From contig OX328125.1 in NCBI GenBank assembly GCA_946811695.1, positions 107,556,715 to 107,620,714 of the forward strand: a stretch of 64,000 bases of DNA, read 5' to 3'. This document shows, piece by piece, positions 1 through 11,129 of this stretch. Within the stretch, counting starts at the first letter, position 1. Each line of letters opens with the position of its first letter. The stretch comes from Gonocerus acuteangulatus. Its lineage: Eukaryota; Arthropoda; Insecta; Hemiptera; Coreidae. Below the pieces are notes generated by a model. The model saw nothing but the letters and a program-made list of their open reading frames with translations. It did no database searches and was not told the DNA's origin. The position numbers and the translations under genes were made by a program.

Positions 1-447
1 GGACCTACTTGGTAACATTTTTATTTAATTTTGTATTGTTGTTGATGACCAGCAGGAAATAGCCCACCCTGAAAAGAGGACAAGTATTTTAAGAGGAAAC
101 CTTTAGAACCGCCTAAGGTTGAACGATGAAGCTAGCGGGGTGTGTTCCATGAAAATCCTTTGAAGTAACCAGGCGCTGGAATTAGCATTCTCTGAAAACA
201 CAGCTCTCAAGATCCCTTATCAAGATGGTTCTTTTTCCTCAGCTTCTTATGAGTATATCCGTTCATTTTCTACATACAATCGTCAAATTAATACATTTAT
301 TTAGATAAAACTAATGTCCTGGAGGACCTAAGTTCAAATCCGAAGTTTCTTGAATAGAAATATGACCTCCCCTCCCAGCTGTAAATTTTCTTAGGATTCA
401 AGACAATTCAGAACAATTTACTTCAACTCAAGAAAGTGAAGGTTCGC
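1..447. other. Unassigned AT-rich sequence
   Basis: No open reading frame, RNA motif or terminal repeat that I can support. Confidence 0.4.
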
Positions 448-579
448 CTTGTTTATTCCAGAGGCTATATCTTCATTCAGCTTCTTATACCATGGACTAT
501 CTGGAAGAAAGATCTTGTTTATTCCAGAGACTATATCTTCATTCAGCTTCTTATACCATGGACTATCTGGAAGAAAGAC
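448..579. repeat. 66-bp tandem duplication, two copies
   Basis: Two near-identical 66-bp units (448-513 and 514-579), both starting cttgtttattccagag and ending ctggaagaaaga. They differ at only a couple of positions, so the duplication is recent or conserved by conversion. No protein is implied. Confidence 0.9.
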
Positions 580-664
580 CTTAGCTGATCTCCACCATGA
601 GCGGTGATAATAATAATAATCATGAAAAAAAGCGCGCTGAAGAAATCACCCAGCTTTCCAAAGA

Positions 665-723
665 AAAGAGTCCGACTCGCAGGAACTGCGTCATCTAATC
701 GCTATTCCGTTCATATCTCTAGT
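665..723. repeat. AB repeat family, A-end fragment
   Basis: A solo copy of the A terminus (gtccgactcgcaggaactgc, then a decayed hairpin partner and atatctctagt). The normal gcgcggttcc block is degraded to tcgctattcc. The rest of the element is absent. Confidence 0.75.
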
Positions 724-805
724 GTCATTAGTAAAGGAATATAAGCAGTTATTGGTGGGGTTTGATTGTTTAAAATACAAAATAAAATCTCAAAGAGAAG
801 GATGT

Positions 806-960
806 TTAACCCTTTCCGTACGCAATGAGCCGCAAGTAGTGTGTTCTGCTGTACGGGATACTAGCACCCGGCATTGGTCCCTCTGTACGGGATACTTTTC
901 CCACTCTCGGTCACAGCGCCTCGACTTTCAGCGATCTCCTCGCCGTACTTAAACTCGTCT
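806..960 (+). mobile_element. Possible piggyBac-like MITE end
   Basis: A TTAA at 806-809 is followed by ccctttccgtacg, which resembles the TTAA plus CCC-TTT starts of piggyBac-type termini. Inside, gtacgggatac occurs twice. No matching right terminus was found, so this is a weak, one-ended call. Confidence 0.25.
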
Positions 961-1472
961 TTTATTATTTTGATTTTACTTACAATGATTATTAATTTTT
1001 ATTTATGCTGAATTAGTTTGGCATTTAAATAATTATTTTAAGTTGAATAACTTTCTTTAAAAATAAGTAGTAAAAAAGCTATATTATATATACGAGTAAA
1101 AAAAAGGTTTCTTTTCCATTTAGTTACCATTTGCCCTTTCTTTTATGAATAATAAGCAATTAAATACTCAATAACTACGGCATATAAATTTTCCATCTTC
1201 ATTTTTGATCTGTGACTTTGTACACCGGCGGAGTTGAATTTTTTTTTATGTATAAAATTTAGTTTAAAAAAAAAAGCATAATTATAAATATTTACAGTTA
1301 ATTCAATGAATTATTTAATTAAATAAGTAATATATTAAACATTTTAATTAAATATTAAATATTTTTTAACAGTTTTTCTAAATTTAACAAAACACAAATA
1401 TAAGATCTTAACTTCAGGGCTAAAAGTTAACTGATTTTGCAAATAAATGCTGTTAGGAATGTACAGAAGTAT
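961..1472. other. Unassigned AT-rich sequence
   Basis: Homopolymer-rich, very low GC. Nothing recognisable. Confidence 0.4.
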
Positions 1473-1573
1473 AAAAAAAGTCCGACTCGCAGGAACTGCC
1501 TCATCTTAGCGCGGTTCCGTTCTTATCCCTAGTCTAATTTCGAAAGATTAAAATAGAAGCAGTTATTATTTTG

Positions 1574-1835
1574 TTGAGAGGAGATCGTTGACCGTTGATG
1601 ATGCAAGGTAGGGATTGTCCGGGTTAGGTCACTGCTACTTAATAATACATACCCCATATGTGTATGTATGTGGGCATATATTTACATAGATATGTGCATA
1701 TATTAGTGTTAAATATGTCCTACTTGTATTTACAGCCCTGATGAAGGCTTGAAGTTCAAGCCGAAACGTCGGCACAATAAAACCATTTTTACGATAAAAT
1801 GTAGTTTTATTAAGTAGCAGTGACCGAACCCTGAC
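1574..1835 (+). mobile_element. Small hammerhead-bearing Penelope-derived insert
   Basis: 262 bp inserted in AB copy 1 and flanked by agttattattttg (1,561-1,573) and agttatattttg (1,836-1,847), a 12-13 bp target duplication. Other AB copies read through this site without the insert. Inverted arms (ggtcactgctacttaat at about 1,626-1,642; its complement at about 1,807-1,823) bracket a hammerhead core. No coding capacity. Known Penelope-like elements carry hammerheads in their terminal repeats, so this is most simply a non-autonomous derivative. Confidence 0.7.
1738..1770 (+). ncRNA. Hammerhead ribozyme motif (Penelope type)
   Basis: The conserved core is complete: CTGATGA (1,738-1,744), a stem II with strands ggcttga and tcaagcc, then GAAA followed by CGTC with the GUC cleavage triplet. 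Helix III is reduced to the C-G pair, as in minimal Penelope hammerheads, which are thought to act as dimers. Stem I pairs only about three bases (gcc with ggc). Confidence 0.75.
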
Positions 1836-3034
1836 AGTTATATTTTGGTTCCACCAGTCTTGAAAGGTAGGATTTACAATCTTACCTGTAAGGGTCGGCA
1901 ACACAAGAAACCGTCCCGCTAGTTACAAGGTCTTGGAATCTTGGAACTCTATATTTCTAACAATAAATTGTTTTTTTTATTTTACTTAACCTGTTTTATT
2001 TTCTAATACATTATCCAACTATAAGCAATTAAGAAATAACAAGGAATAAAATACAGACAAAAAGAACACTTCGAATAAGCGAAATCAATTACTTTAAAGC
2101 TTTAAGCTCTTATTTCTCCGATTGACATCGCCTAATCAAAACTTTTTTTAGAACCTTTTATGTAGAACATTTAATAAGCTTTCTAATGGTATTCTTCCGT
2201 TTACCAAAATTCTCAACAGTTTTCGAGATATTAATGAAAGTTCCCAAAATTTATATTATTTCTAGCAACAGAAAATTGGCCTCATTTTTCATATCCTGTT
2301 TTACACACAAAATTTTCGCAACATAAGAAATTACAAAAATAAAAAGCAATAAAAAACGAAGGGAAAGAGACAAAAATTACAACAAGAACGACAAAAACCC
2401 GTTCATAAGAACAAAACAGACGTATTTGAAGTTTTAAGCACTTATTTCTCCGATTGACATAACCTAATCAAAAATAGTTTTAGAATCTTTTTTGTAGAGA
2501 ATTTAGTAAGCTTTCAAATAATTTCTATCCACGTACCACGATTTCCCAACCGTGTTCGAGATATTAATGAAAGTATACGAACTTCCCAAAACTTTTCATG
2601 TCTGTTCATAAAATATTTTATTCTAACCCTTCCTTAACTCCAAATGTAACCAAAATTTCAACATATTAGTTTTGATGAAAGTTGAACATTCAGAAAATGT
2701 TTCAACTGAATCCCATGATTCTAAGTACCCAAACCAATATCGGTATTCAAAAACTATTTTTCCAATTTTCTCGAAAACGGTTAATGCTATCGCCTTGAAA
2801 ATGGTTCCATTCGTTTTCCTAGCCCAGGAAGCATATAAAACGAGTACTTACAAGCTCATGAACTCAAAAACGTAAGCGTTACGATTTTTTTGCGCGAATT
2901 TCGCCCCAAACGCCATCTTCCAGTAGGCGGATTTTGCTGGTTAACGAACTTGACCTTTCAAATTAGACGAAAGATTTTTGTACCAAATTTCATCAAAATC
3001 GGACCATTCGTCTGGGAGCTACAGAGCGAACAGG

Positions 3035-3093
<59 letters not shown>

Positions 3094-3231
3094 TTGAACC
3101 ACCGTTATTTTCGGTCTCTAGGGGTTCTGAAACGCGAAATTTTCTAGTCGGCACTTCCGGATTGTTTCATTGTATCAACCTTATAAGCGGGGTTCCTCCC
3201 TATGGGGGAGGGAGGAACCGCGCTAAAAACC

Positions 3232-3901
3232 CTTTCAAAACAACAAAACAAACACTTTTTAAGTTTTAAGCGCTTATATCTCTGATTGACGTTGCCCCAT
3301 CGAATATTGCTTCAGAACCTTTTTTGTAGAGAATTTAGTAAGCATTCGAATGGTCACCTTCCACTTAGCAGGATTTCCCAACGGTTATTGAGATATTCAA
3401 GAAAAATATATGAAGATCCGAAAAGTTTTCATGTCTATTAATAAAATAATTTTTTTCGCATACTTCTTTAACTCCAAATATAACCAAAATTTAAACATCT
3501 TAGTTGGGATTCATTTCCAAGTTGTAGAAAATATTTCAATTGAATCCCGCGATTTTAAGTACTCACAAAAATATAATGACTTATAAAAACATTGATTCAA
3601 CTTTTCTCAGGAACGGTTACAAATATCGCCTTAAAAATGGTTTCATTCGTTTTCTTATGTCAAGAAACGTATAAAAAAAGTACCTGCGAGCATATGAACT
3701 CAAAAACGTAAGCGTTACGATTTTTTTGCGCGAATTTCGCCCCAAACACTATCTTCTAGTGGGCGGATTCTGCTGGTTAACGAACTTGACCTTTCAAATT
3801 AGACGACAGATTTTTATATTAAATTTGGTTAAAATCGGACCATTTTTTAGCTTTCTAGAGCGCGAACAGACAAGCATGTATATAAATATATACATACATA
3901 T

Positions 3902-3958
<57 letters not shown>

Positions 3959-4091
3959 AATTTGGGCCACCTATATTTTCGTGATCTATAGGGTCTGAAA
4001 CGTGAAAGTTTCTAGTCGGTACTTCCGGATTGCGTCATGAGGTCAACCTCATAAGCGCGTTCTCCCTATGGACAGGGAGTTACCGCGCTAA
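3232..4091 (+). mobile_element. AB repeat, copy 2 (subfamily II, 5'-truncated, B end intact)
   Basis: It abuts the B end of copy 1. It carries one internal module, the leader gcgcgaatttcgcccc...ctggttaacgaacttgacc, a (TA)n tract (3,911-3,956), and the subfamily II B end (tagggtctgaaacgtgaaag) ending accgcgctaa at 4,091. The A-side half is missing. Confidence 0.8.
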
Positions 4092-4383
4092 TAAATATTT
4101 CATCATATTTGATATATTTTATTATTTCTTCAAAACAGTTTTCTAATAATTTTTATTTTAAAAACTTAAAAATAAAAATTATTTGAATATTATTATTCCA
4201 AACTTTTTTTGTATAAAAGTTTTAATAGCAATTTTTGCATTATTTTTACTTTTAAACATTATTTAAAATAAAAAATAACAATATTAGTGCCATAATGAAT
4301 AGAAACTTTGATTCACTGACATAAACAAATAACTTCAAATAAACAAAAGGTTCCAAATGAAGTATTTCTTAATTTATTCTGAA
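4092..4383. other. Unassigned AT-rich sequence
   Basis: Very low GC, no motif recognised. Confidence 0.4.
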
Positions 4384-4482
4384 CATAAAATACATTATGA
4401 TGATTAGATAGTAAAGATGGAATGGTTGGGATTCGGCTAAATAAACCTCAATATGATTTTGTTTTAAAAAATCTATATTTCG

Positions 4483-4516
4483 GACGTTTCGGCTACTCAT
4501 TGGTAGCCTTCGTCAG
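4483..4516 (-). ncRNA. Hammerhead ribozyme motif, left arm
   Basis: Read on the minus strand: CTGACGA, stem II ggctac/gtagcc with loop caatga, GAAA, CGTC. All core positions are intact. Confidence 0.75.
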
Positions 4517-4856
4517 CTAAAATGACAAAAAAAAGAAATTAATACAAAAAAAAAAAAATATAATTGTGATAGGTAGCAGAACTATAGATGCAATTAACTT
4601 ATAAAAGAACATATCGTCTTAAATTCTTAGAATGAGTAGAATGAAAAAGTAAATAGGTACAATAATTGATTTTAATAGTAATTAGTAATAATAAATATTA
4701 AAATCAATTATTGTACCTATTTACTTTTTCATTCTACTCATACTAAGAATTTAAGACGATATGTTCTTTTATAAGTTAATTGTATCTATAGTTCTGTTAC
4801 CTATCACAATTATATTTTTTTTGTTTTTGTATTAATTTCTTTTTTTGTCATTTTAG

Positions 4857-4890
4857 CTGACGTAGGCTACCAATGAGTAGCCGAAACGTC
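4857..4890 (+). ncRNA. Hammerhead motif, right arm, core mutated
   Basis: Same ribozyme as the left arm but reading CTGACGT. The invariant last A of the CUGANGA core is T, so cleavage should be lost. Stem II and GAAACGTC are intact. Confidence 0.7.
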
Positions 4891-4979
4891 CGAAATATAG
4901 ATTTTTTAAAACAAAATCATATTGAGGTTTATTTAGCCGAATCCCAACCATTCCATCTTTACCTTTCATAAAATACATT

Positions 4980-5102
4980 TATTGTAGATCTTGTGATAAG
5001 TGATTAATTAAACTTTAATTATTAAATTAATGAAATGCATATCATTATTTTTTTAAACTACATTATAAATATGTCCTTGTTTTTACTTTCACAATACAAA
5101 AT

Positions 5103-5137
<35 letters not shown>

Positions 5138-5694
5138 TAAAATTAAACTAGAATTTGTTTTCGCAAAATTTTATTATAAACATTTTCCCAACAATTTTTA
5201 TCGAAAACATTTTTATATAAAACATATTTTATAAGAGTTATTCATTAATTTAAAAAATATAAATTATGAAGTAATTTTTTTCTCTTAAATTTTAGGAAAC
5301 ATTTAATTTTTATTTCGGTCCTTGGTAGGAGGTGTTTCTATTTTCGTAAATTATTTTTTAATTATATTTAACTAATATAAATTGTTAGTGAATCGGTTCT
5401 CAAGTAGGTCTAATTAAAGCGAAGACTTACAAACTGATTAAGTATGCTTTGGAGAAGTTTTCTTCAGTTCATGAATACACAAATGAGCCAACTCCTCAAG
5501 AACTGGTTCTGTCAATAGACCGACGCTCTCCCTAAATTCCTACAGGCTCTGGCGAGTTTTCGCTAATCCTAACAACTCTTTAATAGCAGGCTTAGCCATA
5601 ATGGAGGCATTAAACTTATTTAGAAACACATTAATTATTACACTTCTTGTTTCATTATGTTTAAGAAGATGAATTTTATGCAGTTCACTTTTAG
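4980..5694. other. Unassigned AT-rich sequence
   Basis: Contains a poly(T) run near 5,105-5,130. No supported gene. The short reverse open frame at 5,540-5,776 overlaps the AB B end and is not credible. Confidence 0.4.
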
Positions 5695-5774
5695 CCCCCC
5701 CCCTCCATTGGGAGGAAACCCGCTTTTGAGGTTGACCTGGTGACGCAATCCGGAAGTGCCGAGTAGAAACTCTC

Positions 5775-5839
<65 letters not shown>

Positions 5840-6284
5840 CCTCTAAATATTAACGGATTTCAATGAAATGTTTTTTTAAATGAAATCTAATATAATTTAA
5901 AAGAACAATGCCAAGCCAGATTTTTTTTGTTTCCCCTGTTTATTAAAGGGGGCGAGGTTAGCTCAGTTGTAGAGCACAGGACTAATAAGCTGGAGGCCTG
6001 AGTTCAAATCCCGAGCAAGCACTAAAGATTTTTTCTTCTAGTGTCTTCGTTCATGGGTTGAATTCGGCCTCCCTGACCGTCCCTAGGCCGACCCAGCCTT
6101 TAATTAATTTAATAATGGGTACCTTGGGTGCTAATGACTCTAGCAGTCGAAGCGGCCAAGGGGAAAATCAGGCGGCCGGAGCATAGTACTGACCACACTA
6201 TCTCCTTAGTGTGCCGTATGGTCATGAATCAGATACCTCTATAGTATCTGCCCCTCAGGGCCCTCCTGGCCTGTTACCGGACTG

Positions 6285-6346
<62 letters not shown>

Positions 6347-7140
6347 TTGTCTGTTCGCGCTGTAGCTACCTAAAAAATGGTCCGATTTTAATGAAATTAG
6401 GTACAACAATTTTTGGTATAGTTTGAAAGGTCAAGTGCGTTAGCCAGCAGAATCCGTCTACTGGAACATGGTTTTTGGAGCGAAATTCGCACGAAAAAAA
6501 ATCGTAGCGCTTACGTTTTCGAGTTCACATGCTTGCAGGTACTCGTTTTATAGGTTTCTTAACATAGGAAAACGGATGAAACCGTTTTCAAAGCGATATC
6601 TGTTACCATTTACGATAAACTTCGTTACAAATACTTGTCCACACTAATTTTCAGTTTGGGTATTCAGAAAAGATTGACTCAATTGAAACCTGGTTCAGAT
6701 GTTTGGAATTCATCTGATCTAAAATGGTTAATGTTTGGTTCCGTTTGGGGTTTGGGAAGTACTACAAATAAAATATTTCATTAAGAGGAATGTAAAGTAT
6801 TAGGATTTTCGTATATTTTCTGAAATATCTCGAAAACGGTTCGGAAATTGTGGTACTTGGAAGGAAACCATTCAAAATCTTACTAAATTCTCTACAAAAA
6901 AGGTCCTAAAGTAATTTTTGATTGGGCGATGTCAATCGGAGAAATAAGGACTTGAAACTTCTAAATTGTTAGTTTTTTTCTTTTGGACGGGTTTTTTGTC
7001 TTTGTTCAAATCACTTTTTAATTGATTTTTTTTGCTTTGAATTGCATTCATCTGTAAAATTAATATTATACTAAAAGAAAATAAGAAACAGTAAGCAATG
7101 TGTTTCTAGAGCGAACCTTGAGAACCCCAGGGAGTCATTT
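5695..7140 (-). mobile_element. AB repeat, copy 3 (B to interior, interrupted by SINE)
   Basis: The B end (ccctccattgggaggaaacccgc, then gcaatccggaagtgcc) is followed by (TA)n at 5,777-5,836, a tRNA-SINE, a second (TA)n at about 6,288-6,342, and then the usual leader (gtctgttcgcgctgtag...atggtccgatttt) and one internal module. Similarity to other copies fades near 7,140 (gggagtcattttt). The A end is lost. Confidence 0.7.
5949..6287 (+). mobile_element. tRNA-derived SINE, full length
   Basis: The tRNA-like head has a box A (gttagctcagttg with tagagca) and box B (gttcaaatccc), the pol III internal promoter. The tail (gaccgtccctaggccgaccc ... ctcctggcctgttaccggac) is shared with copies at 22.5, 41.4 and 55.7 kb. 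Family length is about 320-345 bp. It enters (TA)n directly at its 3' end. Confidence 0.85.
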
Positions 7141-8650
7141 TTCTATGTCAGGTAGAGGTATGTATCTTTGCAAGCGTGACCTATTTGGGGTCATAAATTA
7201 TTTTATGAATGGTCCTACCAAAATTATAATAATTAAGTCTTGTAAGTCGTGACGAATTGTCAAGTCCCAGCGTTGTATACTGTCAGTCAGTATAAGTTGC
7301 ATTGTTTACATGTGGGTATTTCTTTTTTCTCTAGTAACTAGGAATGGGTAAGTAGGGTGTGTCCAATGCGAAGCCTGGATAAAATTACTTCACCTTGAGA
7401 ATTTTTTTTTTCCCAGGATTTGGTCGTTTTATTCATTTCCCTCGATTCGCAGCAGAGGATTGATAAGCAAAACTTGCTACAAATCATCCCACACCTAACT
7501 TTAACACTGTGTTGTCATCGGATGAGCAAAACCTTACCAAATAGCACACTATAAGATTGGGAAGGAAATTGGTTGCAAATGTATATATAATTTAGTGTGG
7601 GGAGTGGATCCACATTATAGTTTGATCAGTAGATGAAGACATTTTTCAAGAATTCTTTACAACTTAATTCCGGGAAACCTTTGGAAAGTGATACAAGAAG
7701 TATTTGAAACAAACATAATTTAGGAATCATCAAAAATGGAAAATATTTTCTATGTGCGAGTATTTTGGTACTCTAAGAGATTGTGGCCTAGGCAAAGTCT
7801 TGAAGCACTACCATCGGTAGGGTATATTTCTAAGGCAATATATTAGAATCATGTATTCCATCTGATGGCTTGAGGTTCCTGTACAAAGCTTACTTCTACT
7901 AAAAGCAATAGATTACATGGGCCTAAAACTGGAAGAGATGTTTCTACTGATATACAGCCACCAATAACTCAACCAGCTACTGACTATTCACGAAAAGCCA
8001 CCATGAGTTATGACCTATTCTTAGCCATCTTATGATAAACTATGTGGTCTAGAGGCCATTACAATTTCTCTTCGCCATTTATACAAGATAACTACAATTT
8101 GTGCCTTCATAGCTCATGTTGTTCTCAAGTCTTCTTAGTACAACGAATTTTAGAAACAGTAGCCAGTTTTATGGTGTTTGACATCTCATTTTTATTTAAT
8201 TTACTTAAAAAAAACTGGAGATTTTAACGAACGTGCCACTTCGTATTAAGCACAGAAGCTTAGCCCAAAACTTCATCATAATCGAATCATTATTGTACGA
8301 GGTAGAATGTTAACGTAAACAAGAAGTTACGCTACTAGGTAAAATGAAAAAGGAGGATGGTGATTCATTTGTGAATTACATAATATGTAAAATAATTTAA
8401 ATGTAAAATATGTACTTCAAATTATGAAGTAATGTTAAATATTTCTGGTGTTAATCCTGACAGGAGCAGTGTTGCCGCCTTATTCTGAGAAATGTACAAT
8501 TTAAAATGATAAATTCCTCTTCAGAAGAAGCTACCTTGATGTAGGACTTATGAAATATTTCAACAATTACATTGAAAAAGTGAGAGAAATTTGATTTTCC
8601 GGAGTAGAGACTCGGAGGGCTGAGGAGTAATTCGAGGAGACAAGGTCGGA
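7141..8650. other. Long unassigned stretch
   Basis: About 1.5 kb without a terminal repeat, tandem array or convincing protein. The longest forward frame (8,042-8,227, 61 codons) has no recognisable domain and may be chance. Confidence 0.4.
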
Positions 8651-8651
8651 G

Positions 8652-8737
8652 TGGGGGAAGAAGGTGAAGGGGTGGGGGTAGAAAGTGGAGGGGTGGGGGT
8701 AGAAAGCGAAGGGGTGGGGGTAGAAAGCGAAGGCGTG
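8652..8737. repeat. 21-bp minisatellite, about four copies
   Basis: Unit ggggtgggggtagaaagcgaa, strongly purine-skewed. Because the period is a multiple of three it creates repetitive open frames on both strands (STPTPSL on the minus strand). I do not regard these as genes. Confidence 0.85.
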
Positions 8738-8972
8738 GGGGTAATGGACCTCAGGGAATTCCTCCAGGTCTCCTTCTTGTTCAGGAAATTAGAAAGATTC
8801 CAGAAACAATATAAGGTTATGAATGCTATTTCAACTTTATGAAGATTTACATAATTCAATGTAAATTAATACATTAATCGAATGGAGGTTCCACTTAGGA
8901 AAGAACATTTAAAAAAAAAGTAAAACTAATAAAAAAATTATTTCGTTTAGAACCTTCTGCTCAAATTCAGGA

Positions 8973-9157
8973 ACATAAATATGCTTTAGGTCCACCCGTC
9001 AAATCTATGTAATGAACTCTATAACATATAGTCTTCTTTTTCGTACATGGCCACCGCGCATGCGCGAACGCCACTGCGCATGGGCGAACGCCAGCGGACA
9101 CTTTTTTGTAACGTTTTTTTTTTCAAGTTTAGTCACCGCAAAAGCATATTTATGCTA
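8973..9157 (+). repeat. R repeat (MITE-like), complete copy
   Basis: About 185 bp bounded by inverted cataaatatgctttag / agcatatttatg ends, with an interior rich in cgcatgcgcgaacgcc and the block ccagcggacacttttttgtaacg. Copies: 42.55-43.55 kb (split by a hAT element), 53.73-53.83 kb plus 55.47-55.52 kb (split by an AB element), and 55.52-55.71 kb. Superfamily not identified. Confidence 0.65.
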
Positions 9158-9197
9158 AAATACCAAAAATTACTCCCGTTACATATGTATATAAGTG

Positions 9198-9205
<8 letters not shown>

Positions 9206-9259
<54 letters not shown>
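9206..9259. repeat. (TA)n microsatellite
   Basis: Uninterrupted TA dinucleotides. The YIYIYI open frames over it are artefacts. Confidence 0.95.
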
Positions 9260-9261
<2 letters not shown>

Positions 9262-9551
9262 GTTATACTTCTTTACTCTTGGGAATTGACGCCAATGTAA
9301 ACAAATGTGTTGCTCTGTAAACAAAGATATTTTTATTAGACTAATATTAATTACATATGTATGAAAACTAGTGTCATGAATACAATGGAAAACTACCTGT
9401 AAACAAAGAAACAACATTTACAGTGATGAGTAATACAACAAAAAATATAATCAAAATTAAGTTATCAAAACTGAATAATCATTCTTGGTCAAGTAACGTT
9501 TCATTCAACAAATTAATTATTTTAACTAGGAAGGAATTAAACTCTTCCTTA

Positions 9552-9965
9552 GGGTGGGTTTACACTTGATAGTTATTGCAGGAAATTTATATCAGACAGA
9601 AATTGCACTAGTGTAAACCATGAGCAATTTATGTCTGAGATATATATTTCTATCACGAACTATAAGTGTCGACACTTCTATACCACCAGGTGTAAACACA
9701 GATTTTTACGAGAAGAATTTAATTTCAGAGATAAATATCTTGGCTACTAGCTGTATTGTCGACTCTTCTATACCAACAGATGTCAACACTGATTATTTGT
9801 GCTTTTGGTGAATTTTTCGCAAATTAGAACAAATCCAGAACTGTCCTATACATATCCATGACATAAATGTCTAGCTATTTCTGTCAGTATGTAAACCTTC
9901 AAGAATATATCTATCCGACACCTGACATATATTTCCTGCGAGAAGTGTCAGATGTAAACGCACCC
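9552..9965. mobile_element. PIF/Harbinger-type MITE
   Basis: Imperfect terminal inverted repeats (gggtgggtttacac at the left, complement of gggtgcgtttacat at the right) are flanked by TTA on both sides (9,549-9,551 and 9,966-9,968). The 3-bp TTA duplication and the GGG...TTACA termini are typical of PIF/Harbinger. The interior has two diverged copies of a short block around tgtcgac.cttctatacca. No transposase. Confidence 0.75.
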
Positions 9966-10037
9966 TTAGGTCGTCGAATTTCCGACTCATACTAGAAATA
10001 TACGGATCGCTCGAGTATAGAAATTAACAAAAAAATT

Positions 10038-10197
10038 TAAAAATGTGTTTCTTGTGTATGCAATGAAATACTAATATCTTCAATATTCGATAGCTCCTTA
10101 CTACTAGCAGATATACATAAATCTTCTTCTACATCTGATTGTGTATCGTAATCCAAACTTGTATCAAACTATTCACGAAAGCGATTCTCAATAACTC

Positions 10198-10236
<39 letters not shown>

Positions 10237-10290
10237 TTCTTTCTCTTCTGGTAAACCAAATTCTTGATGTACTTTTATCATACATTCCTG
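10038..10290 (-). pseudogene. Possible MADF-domain relic
   Basis: On the minus strand, a fragment reads QECMIKVHQEFGLPEEKEKL, then a lysine run encoded by the poly(T) at 10,201-10,231, then VIENRFRE, an in-frame stop, and an acidic tail ending at a TAA at 10,038-10,040. The EFGLPEE.K.K. stretch resembles MADF/Myb-SANT-like domains that accompany PIF/Harbinger transposases. This is inference from a short, broken stretch. It could also be a decayed host paralogue or chance. Confidence 0.3.
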
Positions 10291-10846
10291 TTTTTTTTTT
10301 TGTTTGGACTTAGTAAGATCCAAATTTCAAAAAGTTCCCTTTTCGATATGAGCATTTTTTTCAGAAAATCAGTTATCATTATTAAATTGACAGATTCTGG
10401 CAGCTAATTCTTGCTTTTCCAAGTCAATACTTAATTGACAAATAAGAAAAAATTATAACTAGACCGGACGAAGCCGGACAACAAAAGTTCTGACCCATAA
10501 TAACGTACCAATAAGGGTGATACAAATCGCATCGCGTAAATCAAACATTAATGGTAATTTATTATGATAAATAATGAAAGAAGATCATACTTATCTTTCT
10601 GAAACATGAAATAAATTTGTACGACTGACAAAACAGTTTTTTAGTTGCAGTATTCATTCAAAGATGGAGTAATAAACTTTGCAGTATGACATACCCTAAT
10701 ATAAACAATCCGTAATCCCTAAATGTTGGCGTATTTGAGCCGACTTATTCTTGTTTTGTAATCTATATACTATCTAGGAAAATAATGCAAGGTCCAATTA
10801 GAGATTTGTTTTCATGAATTTTTCGAATTTTGTTCCAGCTAGATAG
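10291..10846. other. Unassigned AT-rich sequence
   Basis: No further motif recognised. A poly(T) run lies near 10,290. Confidence 0.35.
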
Positions 10847-10972
10847 GTTTAAAATACCACTGTGCGACGTTTTGCCGGACATTCTGCAGGCTTCCTCAGG
10901 TTTCTTTCCTTTCTCAGATGGAGGAAGCCGGCAGAGTGTCTGGCGAAACGTCGATAGCTACCAATTTGACAC
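10847..10972. repeat. Inverted pair of Penelope hammerhead-like repeats
   Basis: Two diverged arms of about 55 bp face each other across about 18 nt. The left arm on the minus strand reads CTGAGGA ... GGCAAAACGTC (10,866-10,899), with the invariant G of GAAA changed to C. The right arm on the plus strand keeps GGCGAAACGTC (10,942-10,952) but its CUGANGA box is lost. Neither should cleave. No target duplication identified. Confidence 0.55.
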
Positions 10973-11129
10973 GGTCATATCAAGAAAACTTTAAAACATA
11001 TAATAACATGGACCGTGGAAGTCTAACTTAATAATATTTTCCTAATTTTTCAGAAAGAGCAATAATACTGTAAAGATGTGTAACTTGGAAAAATTCAATT
11101 CGCCAAATATGAGATGCATAAAGCCAATA

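Larger units (their letters stand above)
1473..3227 (+). mobile_element. AB repeat, copy 1 (A to B, interrupted)
   Basis: It runs from the A end (gtccgactcgcaggaactgc) to the B end, a hairpin of ggttcctccct and its complement followed by cgcgctaa. Inside are two degenerate copies of a roughly 350-bp module (around 2,095-2,400 and 2,430-2,875) that begins near tctccgattgacat and contains the recurrent 'aaaacggtt...atcgccttgaaaatggtt' block. A (TA)n tract lies at 3,037-3,089, just inside the B end. A small hammerhead insert interrupts it at 1,574-1,835. Short open frames here have no recognisable product. Confidence 0.8.
4397..4966. mobile_element. Palindromic hammerhead insert with 13-bp target duplication
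   Basis: Two near-perfect inverted arms of 267 bp (4,411-4,677 and 4,696-4,962) are separated by 18 nt. A short asymmetric leader (atgatgattagata) precedes arm 1. The unit is flanked by the direct repeat cataaaatacatt (4,384-4,396 and 4,967-4,979), which marks it as one insertion. Each arm carries a hammerhead motif pointing outward from the centre. There is no open reading frame. The same arm sequence occurs at 13.1-14.0 kb. Inverted terminal repeats are known from some Penelope copies. Confidence 0.8.

Noticed and set aside
3037..3147. Open frames rich in Tyr-Ile over (TA)n tracts (many positions)
   Set aside because: Dinucleotide repeats without TAA/TAG in frame create them mechanically.
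8560..8859. Ser/Thr/Pro-rich protein on the minus strand
   Set aside because: Generated by the 21-bp minisatellite, with no start context or other support.
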